Notes: a model not told the origin generated them from the letters alone. Counted from the first letter of the stretch, positions 15,529 to 24,663 are shown. The stretch: DNA of 64,000 nucleotides from UBA6144 sp964399165 (GCA_964399165.1 CAYNPO010000011.1:46250-110249); one strand, 5' to 3'. Translations and numbers: made by a program.

Positions 15529-16302
15529 ATGAGGCTTCCTCTGTGGCCCACGCTGCTGGCGCTGGCCGCGTGCCGCTACACCTATTCCCCCTACACCGCC
15601 GAAGTGGCCGAGGTGGAGCTCAACCGCTCGGGGCTGGAGACCGTGCTGGCCCAGGAGCCGCCGGCGGGGACGACGTACAAGGTGGCCTTCGTCGCCGACA
15701 CCCATAATTACTATGATGACCTGCGGGACTTGGTGAAGGCAGTGAATGGCCGCGGCCCTTATGCTTTCGTAGTGGTGGCCGGCGACGTCACCAACCTGGG
15801 GCTTCTGGATGAATTCCGCGCCACCCACCGGCTGCTGGCCAAACTCAAATTCCCTCACCTGGTGGTCGTGGGCAATCACGACTTGCTCTCCAACGGCGCC
15901 CGGGTTTACCGCCGCTTTTACGGGCCCTCACGCATGGATTTCACCTATGGGGACACCCAGTTCGTTCTGTTCGACAACAACAACTGGGAATCCGGGGGAA
16001 ACGTTCCCGACTTCGATTGGGTGAGTGACCGTTTGCGTGCGGGAAACGCCTCGCGCAAGGTATTGGTGGCCCACGTGTCTCCTGCCGACCAGGATCGCTT
16101 CAGCCCCCGCGCCATAGCCCGCTGGGAGGGAATGATGGCGGCTGAGGGGGTGGGCCACTTCGTGCACGGTCACGACCACAATCCGGCGGAGACGACGTTT
16201 GGCGGCGCCACTCGGTTGACCGTCGGCGCTCCTTCCAAAAGGGTCTACTTGGAGATGGACTTCACGCCCGGGGGGGTGTCCCATCGCCACGTGCGTTTTT
16301 AG
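15529..16302 (+). CDS. Lipoprotein metallophosphoesterase
   Basis: A 257-residue protein with a lipoprotein signal (LLALAAC, Cys at 15) and a calcineurin-like phosphoesterase domain. All metal-binding blocks are present: ADTH (D-x-H), VVAGDVTN (GD), VGNHDLLS (GNHD), a later VAHVSP His, and FVHGHDHNP (GHxH). The enzyme would hydrolyse phosphomono- or diesters with a dinuclear metal site while anchored to a membrane outside the cytoplasm. The substrate is unknown. The next gene begins 10 bp after its stop. Confidence 0.88.
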   Translation: MRLPLWPTLLALAACRYTYSPYTAEVAEVELNRSGLETVLAQEPPAGTTYKVAFVADTHNYYDDLRDLVKAVNGRGPYAFVVVAGDVTNLGLLDEFRATHRLLAKLKFPHLVVVGNHDLLSNGARVYRRFYGPSRMDFTYGDTQFVLFDNNNWESGGNVPDFDWVSDRLRAGNASRKVLVAHVSPADQDRFSPRAIARWEGMMAAEGVGHFVHGHDHNPAETTFGGATRLTVGAPSKRVYLEMDFTPGGVSHRHVRF

Positions 16303-16312
16303 GGCCTGCCTG

Positions 16313-16813
16313 GTGGCGGCCCTCCTGCCTTGCGCGGGCGCCGCAGCTTTCCTGGACCATGCGCACCTGCAATTCGCCGGCGAGGTGGGTTTTTTATCGG
16401 TGGGCACCGGCAAGGCGTTTTCCCGGTACACCGTGGGCGGAATGTACGGGCTGGTGCCCAAGGAGTTGGCGGGTGGGGAAACCATCGAGACGGTGGTGCT
16501 GAGGCAGACCTATCGGTTCTGGGACTGGCGGCGTTTCGTGTCGTATGTGGGCCTCAACGCCTATCATGTGCTGGGGTTGCGCTACGAATCCTCGCGCTAC
16601 GGACGCGCCCCCAGAAGTTACTACCCGGTGAGTTCGGTCCGTGGTCTCCTTTCCCTGGGAGGGGAGGTGGCCACCAACGGGGAGCGTGACATCTCTTTTT
16701 ATGCCGAGGCGGGGCTGAACGACATCTGGCTCACCAACTGGGCCGTCAATGGCGAGACGGTGAATCCCTTGGATCACGTCTCACTGGCCATGGGGTGGAA
16801 AAAACTATTTTAG
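16313..16813 (+). CDS. Predicted outer-membrane / periplasmic protein
   Basis: A 166-residue protein, GTG start, whose first 13 residues (MAALLPCAGAAAF) look like the end of a signal peptide. The in-frame bases upstream also encode a hydrophobic VFRACL stretch, so the true start may be a non-standard codon a little upstream. The rest is aromatic, Gly-rich alternating sequence ending in Phe, typical of a small beta-barrel. No family was recognised. It overlaps the convergent gene by 4 bp. Confidence 0.55.
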   Translation: MAALLPCAGAAAFLDHAHLQFAGEVGFLSVGTGKAFSRYTVGGMYGLVPKELAGGETIETVVLRQTYRFWDWRRFVSYVGLNAYHVLGLRYESSRYGRAPRSYYPVSSVRGLLSLGGEVATNGERDISFYAEAGLNDIWLTNWAVNGETVNPLDHVSLAMGWKKLF

Positions 16814-17700
16814 AAAGCTTCGATCAGCGATAGGCGCAGGTACGTTGTGCGCTCTTTGCCGTCATAGTTGGAGTCGACGCCTTTGACGAAGTAATCCGCA
16901 CGCTGATGGATCAGATCCAGCGCCGCCAACACGGAGGGAGAAACCACGCGTTTGAGGGCCAGGGCCAGCACGCTGCCGGTGCCCGATTGGATGGTCCGCG
17001 AGCCCATCGCCGATTCCAGCCGTTGGGTACCCCGGTACTCCACCCCCAGCCCCGGGACCACGTACCATTTCTCGCTCCATTGGTATTGCAATTGGAAGAG
17101 GAAGAGAGCATCCAAGTGGGGAGGTAAGCGGTAGACTACGCCCTCCGACTCGTTGTCTTCCCGCCCCTGCCCCATGCGCGTGAGGGTGAAGGCGGAACGG
17201 AATTCCCACCGGCCCTCACGGTGTCCATGAGAGGCCTCCACCACCATGGCGTCGCGTCCCTCAGACGAGTTGGCGTCCCGCGGCCCCACCTCACGCTCGT
17301 CCATGTGGGGTCGGTAGGCGAGGCGCAGGTCCAGGGGCCCTCGCGCAGGGGTGTCCTTGCGCAGCCGGAACAGCGCCCGCAGTTCCGGATCCCGGAAACC
17401 CTGGCTGGTGTAGCGCTTAGGTTGCGGCCCCCCGTAGCGAGGCCCCGCGTCCTTACCCTCCTGGTAGGCCACCATCACCCCAACATAGGCGTACTTTCCC
17501 AGTAAATGGTCGTAGGACAGGCCCGCGGCGGTGGCCGACGAACTGATGGAGCCGGTTTCCCCGAAGGTGGCGTCGGACTCGATGTTGGTGCGGCGATGCT
17601 CAAAGGACTGGGAGAGCACATGGGGCGTGCCGGGGAAGAAGTTCAGGCGCTCGATTTGCGCATGGGCCAGGGGAAGAAGGCAGAGCCAGAGGACGACCAT
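16810..17700 (-). CDS. Predicted outer-membrane beta-barrel protein
   Basis: A 296-residue protein from ATG 17700, with signal peptide MVVLWLCLLPLAHA. Alternating hydrophobic/polar strands, many Tyr, Arg and Gly, and a C-terminal Phe (LRLSLIEAF) fit an outer-membrane barrel. I do not recognise a named family. I preferred ATG 17700 over an in-frame ATG 54 bp upstream because it gives a clean signal peptide, and because TAGACT lies 7 nt before it, matching the leaderless layout seen elsewhere. Confidence 0.65.
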   Translation of the reverse strand: MVVLWLCLLPLAHAQIERLNFFPGTPHVLSQSFEHRRTNIESDATFGETGSISSSATAAGLSYDHLLGKYAYVGVMVAYQEGKDAGPRYGGPQPKRYTSQGFRDPELRALFRLRKDTPARGPLDLRLAYRPHMDEREVGPRDANSSEGRDAMVVEASHGHREGRWEFRSAFTLTRMGQGREDNESEGVVYRLPPHLDALFLFQLQYQWSEKWYVVPGLGVEYRGTQRLESAMGSRTIQSGTGSVLALALKRVVSPSVLAALDLIHQRADYFVKGVDSNYDGKERTTYLRLSLIEAF

Positions 17701-17707
17701 GGGGGAG

Positions 17708-17713
17708 AGTCTA
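17708..17713 (-). promoter_or_regulatory. -10-like TAGACT 7 nt before ATG
   Basis: On the minus strand TAGACT, then CTCCCCC, then the ATG of the barrel protein at 17700. There is no Shine-Dalgarno sequence. A weaker member of the leaderless set. Confidence 0.3.
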
Positions 17714-17743
17714 CCGCGCTGTCTGTCCAGGGAAGTTGGACAA

Positions 17744-18622
17744 TCACCCCACAAGGGCCGGCGCCAAAGGAAGCGTCACGGAATGGCGCCGAAGGCGCAT
17801 GCCTGCGTCTACCGCGACCATTTCCCCAGGGGCCATTTTAACCCAGACGTTGTGCCCCTGGAGGGGTTCGCTAGAAACGATAAGGTGGTTCACGAGCGTG
17901 CCGTCTCCGGAGGCTTGCTCACAAGTGCCGTTGAGGCTGCTGCAGGTGTCGCGCTCGGGGCAGAGTTTTTTGTGGGTGCTGTAATGGAGGGCGAGGCCCC
18001 CTTGCATGGCCAGAAGAATCTTGCCGTTGGTCAGCACGAAGGTGAGGTAATTCTCCGTGGGGACGCCTGCATCGCGCTCCGCCAGGGGCCCAATCACGTT
18101 CGTGAGCTCGCGCATGGCCTCTCCCGTGGCGCGGAGGGCAGCCTCGGTGTCAGGAGCATCCACGTCCAGGTCGATATGCTTGGACAGACGCGAGAGGAGG
18201 AAGTGGAAGACCAGCTCGCTATCCGTCTCTCCGAGACACCAACGGCGGAACCTCTCCGGGACCATGCCTTGCAGCTGGGCACGCAACAACGGAAAGTCGC
18301 GGATGTTGCCATTGTGGGCGAAGGTCCATTTGCCATGCTGGAATGGGTGCGTGTTCACCAAAGAGAGTTTCCCCTGGGTCGCCTTGCGCACGTGCGCGAG
18401 CACGGTCTGGGAGCTCACCAGGCCCGAAACGCGGCGGAAGAGTTCATCGGTTTCAGCTGTGTCCGTGGACTTCACCACGTGGGGCGTGCCACCCAGGTAG
18501 TAGGAGAGCCCCCACCCATCAGGGTGGCGACGGCTTTGGCAGGAGAGGGCGTTCTCGGCGGACACCAAGCTGGTGTGGACCCCCGACTGTAAAACGCTCC
18601 TGAAACCGAATATTCGGCACAT
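17744..18622 (-). CDS. Class II glutamine amidotransferase domain protein (YafJ-like)
   Basis: A 292-residue Ntn hydrolase. I placed the start at ATG 18622 because the next codon is Cys (MCRIFGFRS), which becomes the N-terminal nucleophile after Met removal. Family signatures follow: RRHPDGWGLSYY, VLAHVRKATQG, NTHPFQHGKWTFAHNGN and GETDSELVFHFL. The enzyme is expected to release ammonia from glutamine. With no synthase domain attached, it resembles the YafJ/Gat-II group, whose physiological acceptor is poorly defined. CATAAT lies 6 nt before the ATG. Confidence 0.85.
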   Translation of the reverse strand: MCRIFGFRSVLQSGVHTSLVSAENALSCQSRRHPDGWGLSYYLGGTPHVVKSTDTAETDELFRRVSGLVSSQTVLAHVRKATQGKLSLVNTHPFQHGKWTFAHNGNIRDFPLLRAQLQGMVPERFRRWCLGETDSELVFHFLLSRLSKHIDLDVDAPDTEAALRATGEAMRELTNVIGPLAERDAGVPTENYLTFVLTNGKILLAMQGGLALHYSTHKKLCPERDTCSSLNGTCEQASGDGTLVNHLIVSSEPLQGHNVWVKMAPGEMVAVDAGMRLRRHSVTLPLAPALVG

Positions 18623-18628
18623 GGGGAA

Positions 18629-18634
18629 ATTATG
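18629..18634 (-). promoter_or_regulatory. -10-like CATAAT 6 nt before ATG (possible leaderless start)
   Basis: On the minus strand CATAAT, then TTCCCC, then ATG 18622, with no Shine-Dalgarno sequence. The geometry is identical to that of the HAD gene at 309. Confidence 0.45.
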
Positions 18635-18719
18635 GCATGGGAAGGGCGGGTGCCCGTCCAGGATAAATTTTACCCGTCTAAGATGCCGGCGCGTCCGCGG
18701 GCGTGTTAGGTTGCGACCC

Positions 18720-19580
18720 ATGAAAACCGTCTGTTTTGCCCTACTGCTTCCCCTCTCCGCCGTTGCCGGCATCTACGGCAGGGATTCCCGCGTGGAATCC
18801 CAGCAAGAGGGGGACTCGCGGATGATCGAGCTGGCCCGTTCGGTCCCGGCCTTGGTCCAACCCGTCTCCCTGGCGGCCCTCCCCAACGGCGACTACCGGC
18901 TGGTGGACTTCCGTGCTACCCGTGAGTTCTGCTCCGACGCCCGCTTCTTCGGCCAACCCAGCTTTTCCGGGTGCAGCGCCAGCCTCATCGCCGACGACCT
19001 GGTCCTCACCGCCGCTCACTGTCTCACCGGTCCTGCAGAGGATCCGTGCGGGGGCGCCAAGGTGGTTTTCGACTTCGCCCTGGGCAAGGACACCGAGGTG
19101 ATCCGCAAGGAGAACGTCTTCGAGTGCGAGCGCGTGGAGTACCGTGAGTTCAACACCCGCGCGCCTGGTGAGGATCTGGCGATCATCAAGCTCAAGCGAC
19201 GCGTGGAAGGCCGTCCTTGGATCCGCTTGGCGGCCCGCGAGCCACGGGTGGGCGACAAGCTCAGCATGATCGGCTATCCCCTGGGGCTGCCCCAGAAAAC
19301 CGTCACGGAGGGGAAACTCCAGCGCCACGACTTCAGCCTCTACTCCTTCCGTCATAACCTGGACACCTTTAGCAGTAATTCCGGCGGGCCGATCTTCGAC
19401 GAGGATTTAAAGCAGGTCGGGGTGTTGGTGCGCTCCACCAGCCAGAACTGGTCCCAGGAAGACGGGCGTACCTGCAGGCAATGGGGCATCGCCCGCCCCG
19501 GGGACTACGCGGAAGGCAACACACTGGTGCACCTCGACGCCATCCTGCGGGAGCTCGGTGTGCGGCTTCACCGCCGTTGA
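18720..19580 (+). CDS. Secreted trypsin-like serine protease
   Basis: A 286-residue S1-fold protease with signal peptide (MKTVCFALLLPLSAVAG). The catalytic triad is readable: His100 in VLTAAHC, Asp152 in EDLAIIKL, and Ser221 in SSNSGGPIF. Several Cys (71, 85, 101, 110, 136) could form disulphides after export. It resembles glutamyl endopeptidase/trypsin-like exoproteases and is a plausible substrate of the type II secretion system encoded at 35-49 kb. ATG 18720 is preceded by TAGGTT at 7 nt, a poor -10. Confidence 0.88.
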   Translation: MKTVCFALLLPLSAVAGIYGRDSRVESQQEGDSRMIELARSVPALVQPVSLAALPNGDYRLVDFRATREFCSDARFFGQPSFSGCSASLIADDLVLTAAHCLTGPAEDPCGGAKVVFDFALGKDTEVIRKENVFECERVEYREFNTRAPGEDLAIIKLKRRVEGRPWIRLAAREPRVGDKLSMIGYPLGLPQKTVTEGKLQRHDFSLYSFRHNLDTFSSNSGGPIFDEDLKQVGVLVRSTSQNWSQEDGRTCRQWGIARPGDYAEGNTLVHLDAILRELGVRLHRR

Positions 19581-19626
19581 AGGACGCTACGGCCGCAGCC
19601 GAGTGCTGAGTTCATGGAAATCGCGC

Positions 19627-20664
19627 TTAATAGCTGAATTCCTCATGCACCAGCTGCACCGCCCGGCGGACATTCTCCTCCGGCGTCTGGATGGTCACGC
19701 CGTGGCCCAGCCCGCAGATCCAGCGGGAGGGGTCGAGCCCGCGTGCCATGAGGTCCCCGTGCCAGGCGCGCAGGTTCGCCACCATTACATCCTGGGGCAG
19801 GTGCAACCACACGGGATCGAAATTTCCCTGCACGAATTTTCCGGGAAACATCTTCTGCGCTTCCACCAGGTCGCAGCGCCAGTCGATGCCGATCACATCA
19901 AAGGATAGCCCGCGCAGGTGCTCCCAGTGGGCGCGCTGGGTGTGCTTGGAGTAATACACCACGCGCTTCCCCGGGCAGGCGCGCTTGAAGTCTTCCATTA
20001 CACGCTTGAGGGCCGGGACCACGAAGCGGCCGTAGTCTCCAGGGGAGAGCTCGCCGGCGGCGGTGTCGAAGAGACAGACCGCGTCCGCGCCGCCCTCCGC
20101 CTGCACGCGCATCTCCGTGAGGAGGTTGGGCATAAGGCGCTCCAGGAAGCCCTCCCAGCGCCCGTCATGGAAGCCGCGCTTGGCAGACACCAGATTTCCG
20201 TCGTGCAGCCCCTCGGTGACGTAGGTATAGAGGGTGAAGGGACCGCCCACGAAGCCCAGGAGGGTGCGGTCAGGGGGAAGGCGCTTCTTCAGGAGGGCGC
20301 AGGCCTGCTTCTGGAAGTCGAAGAATTTTTCCGCGGGGGCGAGTTCCTTCAGGTCCCGCAGCTTGGCGGGCGAATCCAGGTGCCAGTCCAGCTTGGGACC
20401 CGGGTCATAGCGCAGCCCCGTCCCCAGGTGTTCCAGCGGGAATAGCAGGTCGGAGAACAAAATGGCGGCGTCGAACTTGAAGTCCTCGATGGGCCCCATG
20501 GTGACTTCGCAGGCGAGCTGCGGGTCCTTGCACATGGTGAGGAAGTCGCTCTTGGCCTTGATGGCCTGGTAGTGGGCGTGGTAGCGGCCCGCCTGGCGCA
20601 TGAACCAGACGGGCACATGGGTCCTGTTCTCGGAGCGGCGGCGGTTCTCGAAGATGTCGTGCAT
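19627..20664 (-). CDS. hemE: Uroporphyrinogen decarboxylase
   Basis: A 345-residue HemE. The N-terminal signature PVWFMRQAGRY is intact, with the catalytic Asp segment AILFSDLLFPLE, GGPFTLYTYVTEG, and IGIDWRCDL and GNFDPVWL near the C-terminus. It decarboxylates the four acetates of uroporphyrinogen III to coproporphyrinogen III in the cytoplasm. I used ATG 20664 (Shine-Dalgarno GAGGG); longer readings add an unconserved tail. It is the last gene of the minus-strand haem unit, separated from hemL by four non-haem genes. Confidence 0.95.
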   Translation of the reverse strand: MHDIFENRRRSENRTHVPVWFMRQAGRYHAHYQAIKAKSDFLTMCKDPQLACEVTMGPIEDFKFDAAILFSDLLFPLEHLGTGLRYDPGPKLDWHLDSPAKLRDLKELAPAEKFFDFQKQACALLKKRLPPDRTLLGFVGGPFTLYTYVTEGLHDGNLVSAKRGFHDGRWEGFLERLMPNLLTEMRVQAEGGADAVCLFDTAAGELSPGDYGRFVVPALKRVMEDFKRACPGKRVVYYSKHTQRAHWEHLRGLSFDVIGIDWRCDLVEAQKMFPGKFVQGNFDPVWLHLPQDVMVANLRAWHGDLMARGLDPSRWICGLGHGVTIQTPEENVRRAVQLVHEEFSY

Positions 20665-20674
20665 GGGACCCTCG

Positions 20675-21151
20675 TTAGAAAATGATGCCCTTGTGCTCAG
20701 GAGATTCGGGATTGCGGCAGAAAACAACGTAAAAAACGGTTTCATCGCCGGCGTAATAAGTGAAGAAGACCTGGAGAGACGGTGAGTATTCCTTCACCGT
20801 GGTGAGAACCACGTGGGCGGAGGAACTGTCCCACGTGACCTTAGTCCAATCATCCGCTGGTAGGGCCTTTTTGATGGCCTCGGGGTGATCTTCCCCATCG
20901 GACGGCATAACCATGATGGACTCGAGCCTGCCATTTGGCAGCGAAATGGCGCTCGCGGGAGGTATGCCCTTTGGGTGGCCGAAGATTTGCTCCCGAGGGG
21001 CGTTGGGCCTAGAGTCGGGGGGGCCAAAGACGGTAACCAAAGGAGAAACATCTTGCCGTTTCCAGGCTTGTTGGGCGGCTAGCAAAGGGTGCAGTGAGGG
21101 CCGACCGACTGAGGAGCAGGCAATAAAAAAAACAAAGATGAGAAGCTTCAT
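20675..21151 (-). CDS. Small putative lipoprotein
   Basis: A 158-residue protein with N-terminal MKLLIFVFFIACSS, a short signal with a lipobox-like FIAC. The mature part has no recognised domain. Its start overlaps the stop of the upstream zincin-like gene (ATGA). The base composition of this gene and the next is visibly lower in GC than that of the flanking hem genes, hinting at acquisition by insertion into the operon. Confidence 0.65.
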   Translation of the reverse strand: MKLLIFVFFIACSSVGRPSLHPLLAAQQAWKRQDVSPLVTVFGPPDSRPNAPREQIFGHPKGIPPASAISLPNGRLESIMVMPSDGEDHPEAIKKALPADDWTKVTWDSSSAHVVLTTVKEYSPSLQVFFTYYAGDETVFYVVFCRNPESPEHKGIIF

Positions 21152-21828
21152 TTATGGGCCTCGAGGATGCTCCTGATGAGGTCTGGAAGAGCCTTGTCGG
21201 CCGGAGGGGGTTCACCCGAGCCGTGCAGTACCCATTCTACATGATTGGCGAAGTCCTCGGTAGTGCTGTCGGACGAATCTGGCCTGAATGGCTTGCCCGG
21301 TGGAACCGGGATCCGGTTGATGGCACGCCATCCCGAGGCAAGTGAGAAGATGGCCCGTTCGGCTTTGGTCATGCCGCGGTTGAAAAGAATGTGGGCGAGC
21401 TCATGGTCAAGCACGCGGGTCCGAAAAGGGATCTTGAAAAAGGCATCTGTCACCCACAGAGTATCGGTGAGAGGAGACCAAGCCTCCGGATTGTCCGGAT
21501 GACCATGCATGCTGATGCGCGCGATTTTTGTAGGCAAATGGCGGACTAGGTAAGGGGAGACGTCGGCAAAGGCTTCCAGGAGGATATTGAACTCTTCCTG
21601 AGACCACGCGGACGGGGACTGGACGCGTGGCCCGATTGTGCTTGCAAGACGGTATCTATCCCGGCAGTGGGCTCGGCGCGGAACTGTGCGAGTGGCGGGT
21701 TTGTCCTTGTCAGGATGGTACTTCAGGGAGTGTCTTGCTACGAGAATCTCCCAGGGCGCACAAGGGCTCTTTTCCTGCGCCATAGAAGCTGTGGGGAAGA
21801 GCGCTGCCATAAAGAAGAGGAGAATCAT
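21148..21828 (-). CDS. Secreted zincin-like protein (HExxH)
   Basis: A 226-residue protein with a signal peptide (MILLFFMAALFPTASMA) and a zinc-protease motif DHELAHILFNRG (His142-Glu143...His146) in the middle. The EDFANHVEW segment about 45 residues later could supply the third ligand. No established peptidase family was assigned. It is coupled by ATGA overlaps to the response regulator upstream and the lipoprotein downstream. GC content is lower than in the haem genes, as in the lipoprotein gene. It may be a regulated exported protease or an inactive homologue. Confidence 0.7.
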   Translation of the reverse strand: MILLFFMAALFPTASMAQEKSPCAPWEILVARHSLKYHPDKDKPATRTVPRRAHCRDRYRLASTIGPRVQSPSAWSQEEFNILLEAFADVSPYLVRHLPTKIARISMHGHPDNPEAWSPLTDTLWVTDAFFKIPFRTRVLDHELAHILFNRGMTKAERAIFSLASGWRAINRIPVPPGKPFRPDSSDSTTEDFANHVEWVLHGSGEPPPADKALPDLIRSILEAHK

Positions 21829-22532
21829 GTGCTCTCCTCCCTCTCGATTTTATAGCCCACTCCCCGCACGCTCACCAGTCGCAAAGGCCCATCCGGATCA
21901 CTCTCAATCCACTTCCTTAGCTTCACGATGTAGTTGTCCACCGTGCGGTTGGTGGGGAAGCTTTCCTCCCCCCAGATGTCCACGATCAGTTCGTCCCGGC
22001 TCACCACCTGCCCCCGGCGGGACAAGAGGGCCTGCAGGATGGCGGCCTCTTTCTGCCCCAGGGAAAGGATGTTCCCCGCCCCGTCGCGCACCTCGTAGCG
22101 GCGGGGCCAGAAGGCGAGCTTGCCGAAGGACTGCTCCTCCGGATCGGCCTCGCCTTGGCGCCGGTACTTCAGGATGCGCTCGAAACGCAGGGTGAGTTCC
22201 TTGAGTTCGAAGGGCTTGGTCACGTAATCCTCGGCGCCGATCTCGAGTCCCTCCACCCGCAAGGCGGGATCGTTCATGGCGGAAAGAAACACTACCACCA
22301 AATCCCGCCGGAGGCTGCGCCAGGCCCGCGCGAGTTCCAATCCGTTACCATCAGGCAGGTTAATGTCCAACAAGGCCAAGTCCAGTCCACTTCCCATCTC
22401 TTCCCGCAACCTGTCGGCTTCGCCGCAATTGGCTGCCCAACGGGCGTCATAGCCCTTGCCCCTGAAGTAGTCCCGCAAGGTCTCGCCCAAGTTGGCTTCG
22501 TCTTCGACGATCAAGAGTCCCGGTTTCCTCAT
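21825..22532 (-). CDS. OmpR/PhoB-family response regulator
   Basis: A 235-residue two-domain regulator. The receiver domain has the acidic pair in VEDEANLGE, phospho-acceptor Asp56 in LALLDINLPDG, and Lys in DYVTKPFELKEL. The C-terminal winged helix shows the OmpR-type pattern (SRDELIVDIWG, NRTVDNYIVKLRKWIE, RLVSVRGVGYKI). It is coupled to its sensor kinase gene by ATGA overlap and probably controls the genes around it or envelope functions. It lies between hemL and hemE, which is unusual. Confidence 0.92.
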   Translation of the reverse strand: MRKPGLLIVEDEANLGETLRDYFRGKGYDARWAANCGEADRLREEMGSGLDLALLDINLPDGNGLELARAWRSLRRDLVVVFLSAMNDPALRVEGLEIGAEDYVTKPFELKELTLRFERILKYRRQGEADPEEQSFGKLAFWPRRYEVRDGAGNILSLGQKEAAILQALLSRRGQVVSRDELIVDIWGEESFPTNRTVDNYIVKLRKWIESDPDGPLRLVSVRGVGYKIEREEST

Positions 22533-23413
22533 GCCATCTCCTCGGCCCGGCGAAAGACCAGGCGGAAGATGAGGGGACCTTGCTCAGAGAACTCCAGCCG
22601 CCCATGCTGAGCGCGCATGAGCTCGCGCACCAGGTAGAGACCGATTCCCGTACCCTTGCGGGAGTCGTGCTTATAGAAAAGCTCGCCCAGGCGACTGCGG
22701 TCCCCGGAGAAGTCGCGTCCATGATCGTCGTAGGTGCACACCAAGTGATCGCCCTCGCGCTCAAAGCGCACGCTGACCTTGCCCCCCGCGGAGTAGCGCT
22801 GGGTGTTCTCGAAAAGGTTGCGCAGGACCATGGCCAGGGCCATCTCGTCGGCGAGCACCACGGCTTCGCCCTGTACCTCCACCGGCCGCTCTGGCATGGA
22901 CTTGCTGGCCAGTTTCTTCACCAGGCGCGCCAGGTCCACCGGGGCCAGGGTGAGCGTGCCCTGTCCCTCCACCCGGGAGAGCTGTAGCCCCTTGTCCAGC
23001 TCATGCTCGAACTTGGCGGTGTCTTGGATCAGCCGCGTGGTCAGGGCGGTGAGCTGGGCGTGGTCATGGGACTCATCCGCAATCAGGTCGCGGATCACCT
23101 CGGCCTGCAGGCGCATGCTCGCCAGCGGCGTTTTGAGTTCGTGGGTCAGTGAGGCGAACAGCGCCTGGAGCGCCCGGGAGCGTTTGAGGTCCCGGCGGTG
23201 GAGCATGAGGAGCGTCCCGCCGAAGGCCGCGATGAGGAGAAAGAAGGTGGTACCTTCCCATTTCAGCATATTGAGGACGGTGTGTTGGCCTGGCCCCAGG
23301 CTGCGGGCGAAAACGCTCAGGAGGTACATCCACCACACGCCCAGACCCAGGACCAAGAGGCCCATGCAGGCGATGAGGAGATAGGACCAGCGGGGCGTGC
23401 GGCTCAGGTCCAT
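22529..23413 (-). CDS. Sensor histidine kinase
   Basis: A 294-residue kinase. There are two membrane segments (about residues 10-32 and 52-70) with a very short periplasmic loop, so the signal is probably sensed in the membrane or by a partner. The dimerisation helix carries the phospho-accepting His in LFASLTHELKTPLASM. The ATPase domain has the N box VLRNLFENTQRYS, DDHGRDFSGD and GTGIGLYLVREL. ATG 23413 overlaps the end of hemL by 10 bp, and the kinase is coupled to the response regulator by ATGA. Confidence 0.92.
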   Translation of the reverse strand: MDLSRTPRWSYLLIACMGLLVLGLGVWWMYLLSVFARSLGPGQHTVLNMLKWEGTTFFLLIAAFGGTLLMLHRRDLKRSRALQALFASLTHELKTPLASMRLQAEVIRDLIADESHDHAQLTALTTRLIQDTAKFEHELDKGLQLSRVEGQGTLTLAPVDLARLVKKLASKSMPERPVEVQGEAVVLADEMALAMVLRNLFENTQRYSAGGKVSVRFEREGDHLVCTYDDHGRDFSGDRSRLGELFYKHDSRKGTGIGLYLVRELMRAQHGRLEFSEQGPLIFRLVFRRAEEMA

Positions 23414-24663
23414 AGGCGGCGCTTGAGTTCCTGCAGTACGCGCTCGTCGTGGGCCAGCGAGCCGAAACCCACCTCCCAGGCGTTGGGGGCCAGGTAGATG
23501 CCACGGTTGAGCAACTGCTCGAAGAGCGCGCGGAAACGCTCCGAGAGGTTGGCGGGGATCTGGGTGATGTTGGTGAAGGGGCCAGGCGCGGGCACCGGCC
23601 AAAACAACGAGCCCTGGCGCAAGACGTGGTAGTCTCCGAATCCTTTGGCATCCATCCACGACTTGAATTCCTCGCAGATGAGCCCAGTCATGCCATCCAG
23701 GCGCCGGTAGGCGTCCGGGGTGAGTTTTTGCAGGTTGGTCAGGCCCGCCGCCATGGCCACCGGATTCCCGGACAGGGTGCCCGCCTGGTACACCGGCCCC
23801 AGGGGGGCGAGCATCTCCATGACGGCGCGGGGGCCGGCCACGGCTCCCACGGGCATGCCGCCGCCGATGATCTTGCCCCAGGTGACTAAGTCGGGCTTGA
23901 TGCCCGTGAGCTCGGCCATGCCCCCGAACGCCATGCGGAAGCCGGAGATGACTTCGTCGAAGACCAGCAGTGCGCCGTGCTTGGTGCACAGGTCTCGTAG
24001 TCCCTGCAGAAACGCCTGGCTTTGCACCACGAGGCCGTTGTTGGCGGGCAAGGGCTCGAGGAAGATGGCGGCGATCTGCCCTGGATGGTCGCGGAAGCAA
24101 GCTTCGACCTGCGCGAGATCACCCAGCTCCGCGATCAGCGTGTCTTGGGCCTGGTGGGCGGTCACGCCCTTCGAGGAGGCGTCGGCGGTGCCGGCGAGGC
24201 CCGAGCCGGCCTTGATGAGCATGGCGTCCAAATGGCCGTGGTAGCAGCCGTTGAACTTGATGATCTTCGGGCGGCCGGTGGCACCGCGGGCCAGCCGCAC
24301 AGCCGTCATCACCGCTTCGGTGCCGGAGTTCACGAAACGCACTTGCTCCACGAAGGGGATGCGGTCCACCAGGTACTCGGCGAGCTCAAGGGAATACTTC
24401 TCGCAGGCGCCGAAGCTCCAGCCCCGCTCCAGCGCGCGAAGAATGGATTGCTTCACGTCCGGGTCCTGGTGGCCGTGGATCAGGGGCCCGAAGCTCATGC
24501 AGAAGTCCACGTAGTCGCGCCCTTCCTCGTCCCAGATGAAGGCGCCTTGTCCGCGGTTGATGAAGCGCGGGGTGGTGTGGAGCCCTTTGAAGGAGCGAAC
24601 GGGGGAGTGCACGCCCCCGGGTACGTACTTCTTGGACTTCTCGAAGAGTTGTTCTGAGTTCAT
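23404..24663 (-). CDS. hemL: Glutamate-1-semialdehyde 2,1-aminomutase
   Basis: A 419-residue PLP enzyme of the C5 haem pathway that converts glutamate-1-semialdehyde to 5-aminolevulinate. Typical blocks are present: PGGVHSPVRSFKG, FINRGQGAFIWDEEGRDYVD, FVNSGTEAVMTAVRLAR, LLVFDEVISGFRMAFGG, and the PLP-Lys in VTWGKIIGGGMPVGA. The start ATG 24663 overlaps the hemC stop (ATGA). Together with hemA upstream this gives the complete route from glutamyl-tRNA to ALA in one operon. Confidence 0.96.
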   Translation of the reverse strand: MNSEQLFEKSKKYVPGGVHSPVRSFKGLHTTPRFINRGQGAFIWDEEGRDYVDFCMSFGPLIHGHQDPDVKQSILRALERGWSFGACEKYSLELAEYLVDRIPFVEQVRFVNSGTEAVMTAVRLARGATGRPKIIKFNGCYHGHLDAMLIKAGSGLAGTADASSKGVTAHQAQDTLIAELGDLAQVEACFRDHPGQIAAIFLEPLPANNGLVVQSQAFLQGLRDLCTKHGALLVFDEVISGFRMAFGGMAELTGIKPDLVTWGKIIGGGMPVGAVAGPRAVMEMLAPLGPVYQAGTLSGNPVAMAAGLTNLQKLTPDAYRRLDGMTGLICEEFKSWMDAKGFGDYHVLRQGSLFWPVPAPGPFTNITQIPANLSERFRALFEQLLNRGIYLAPNAWEVGFGSLAHDERVLQELKRRLWT

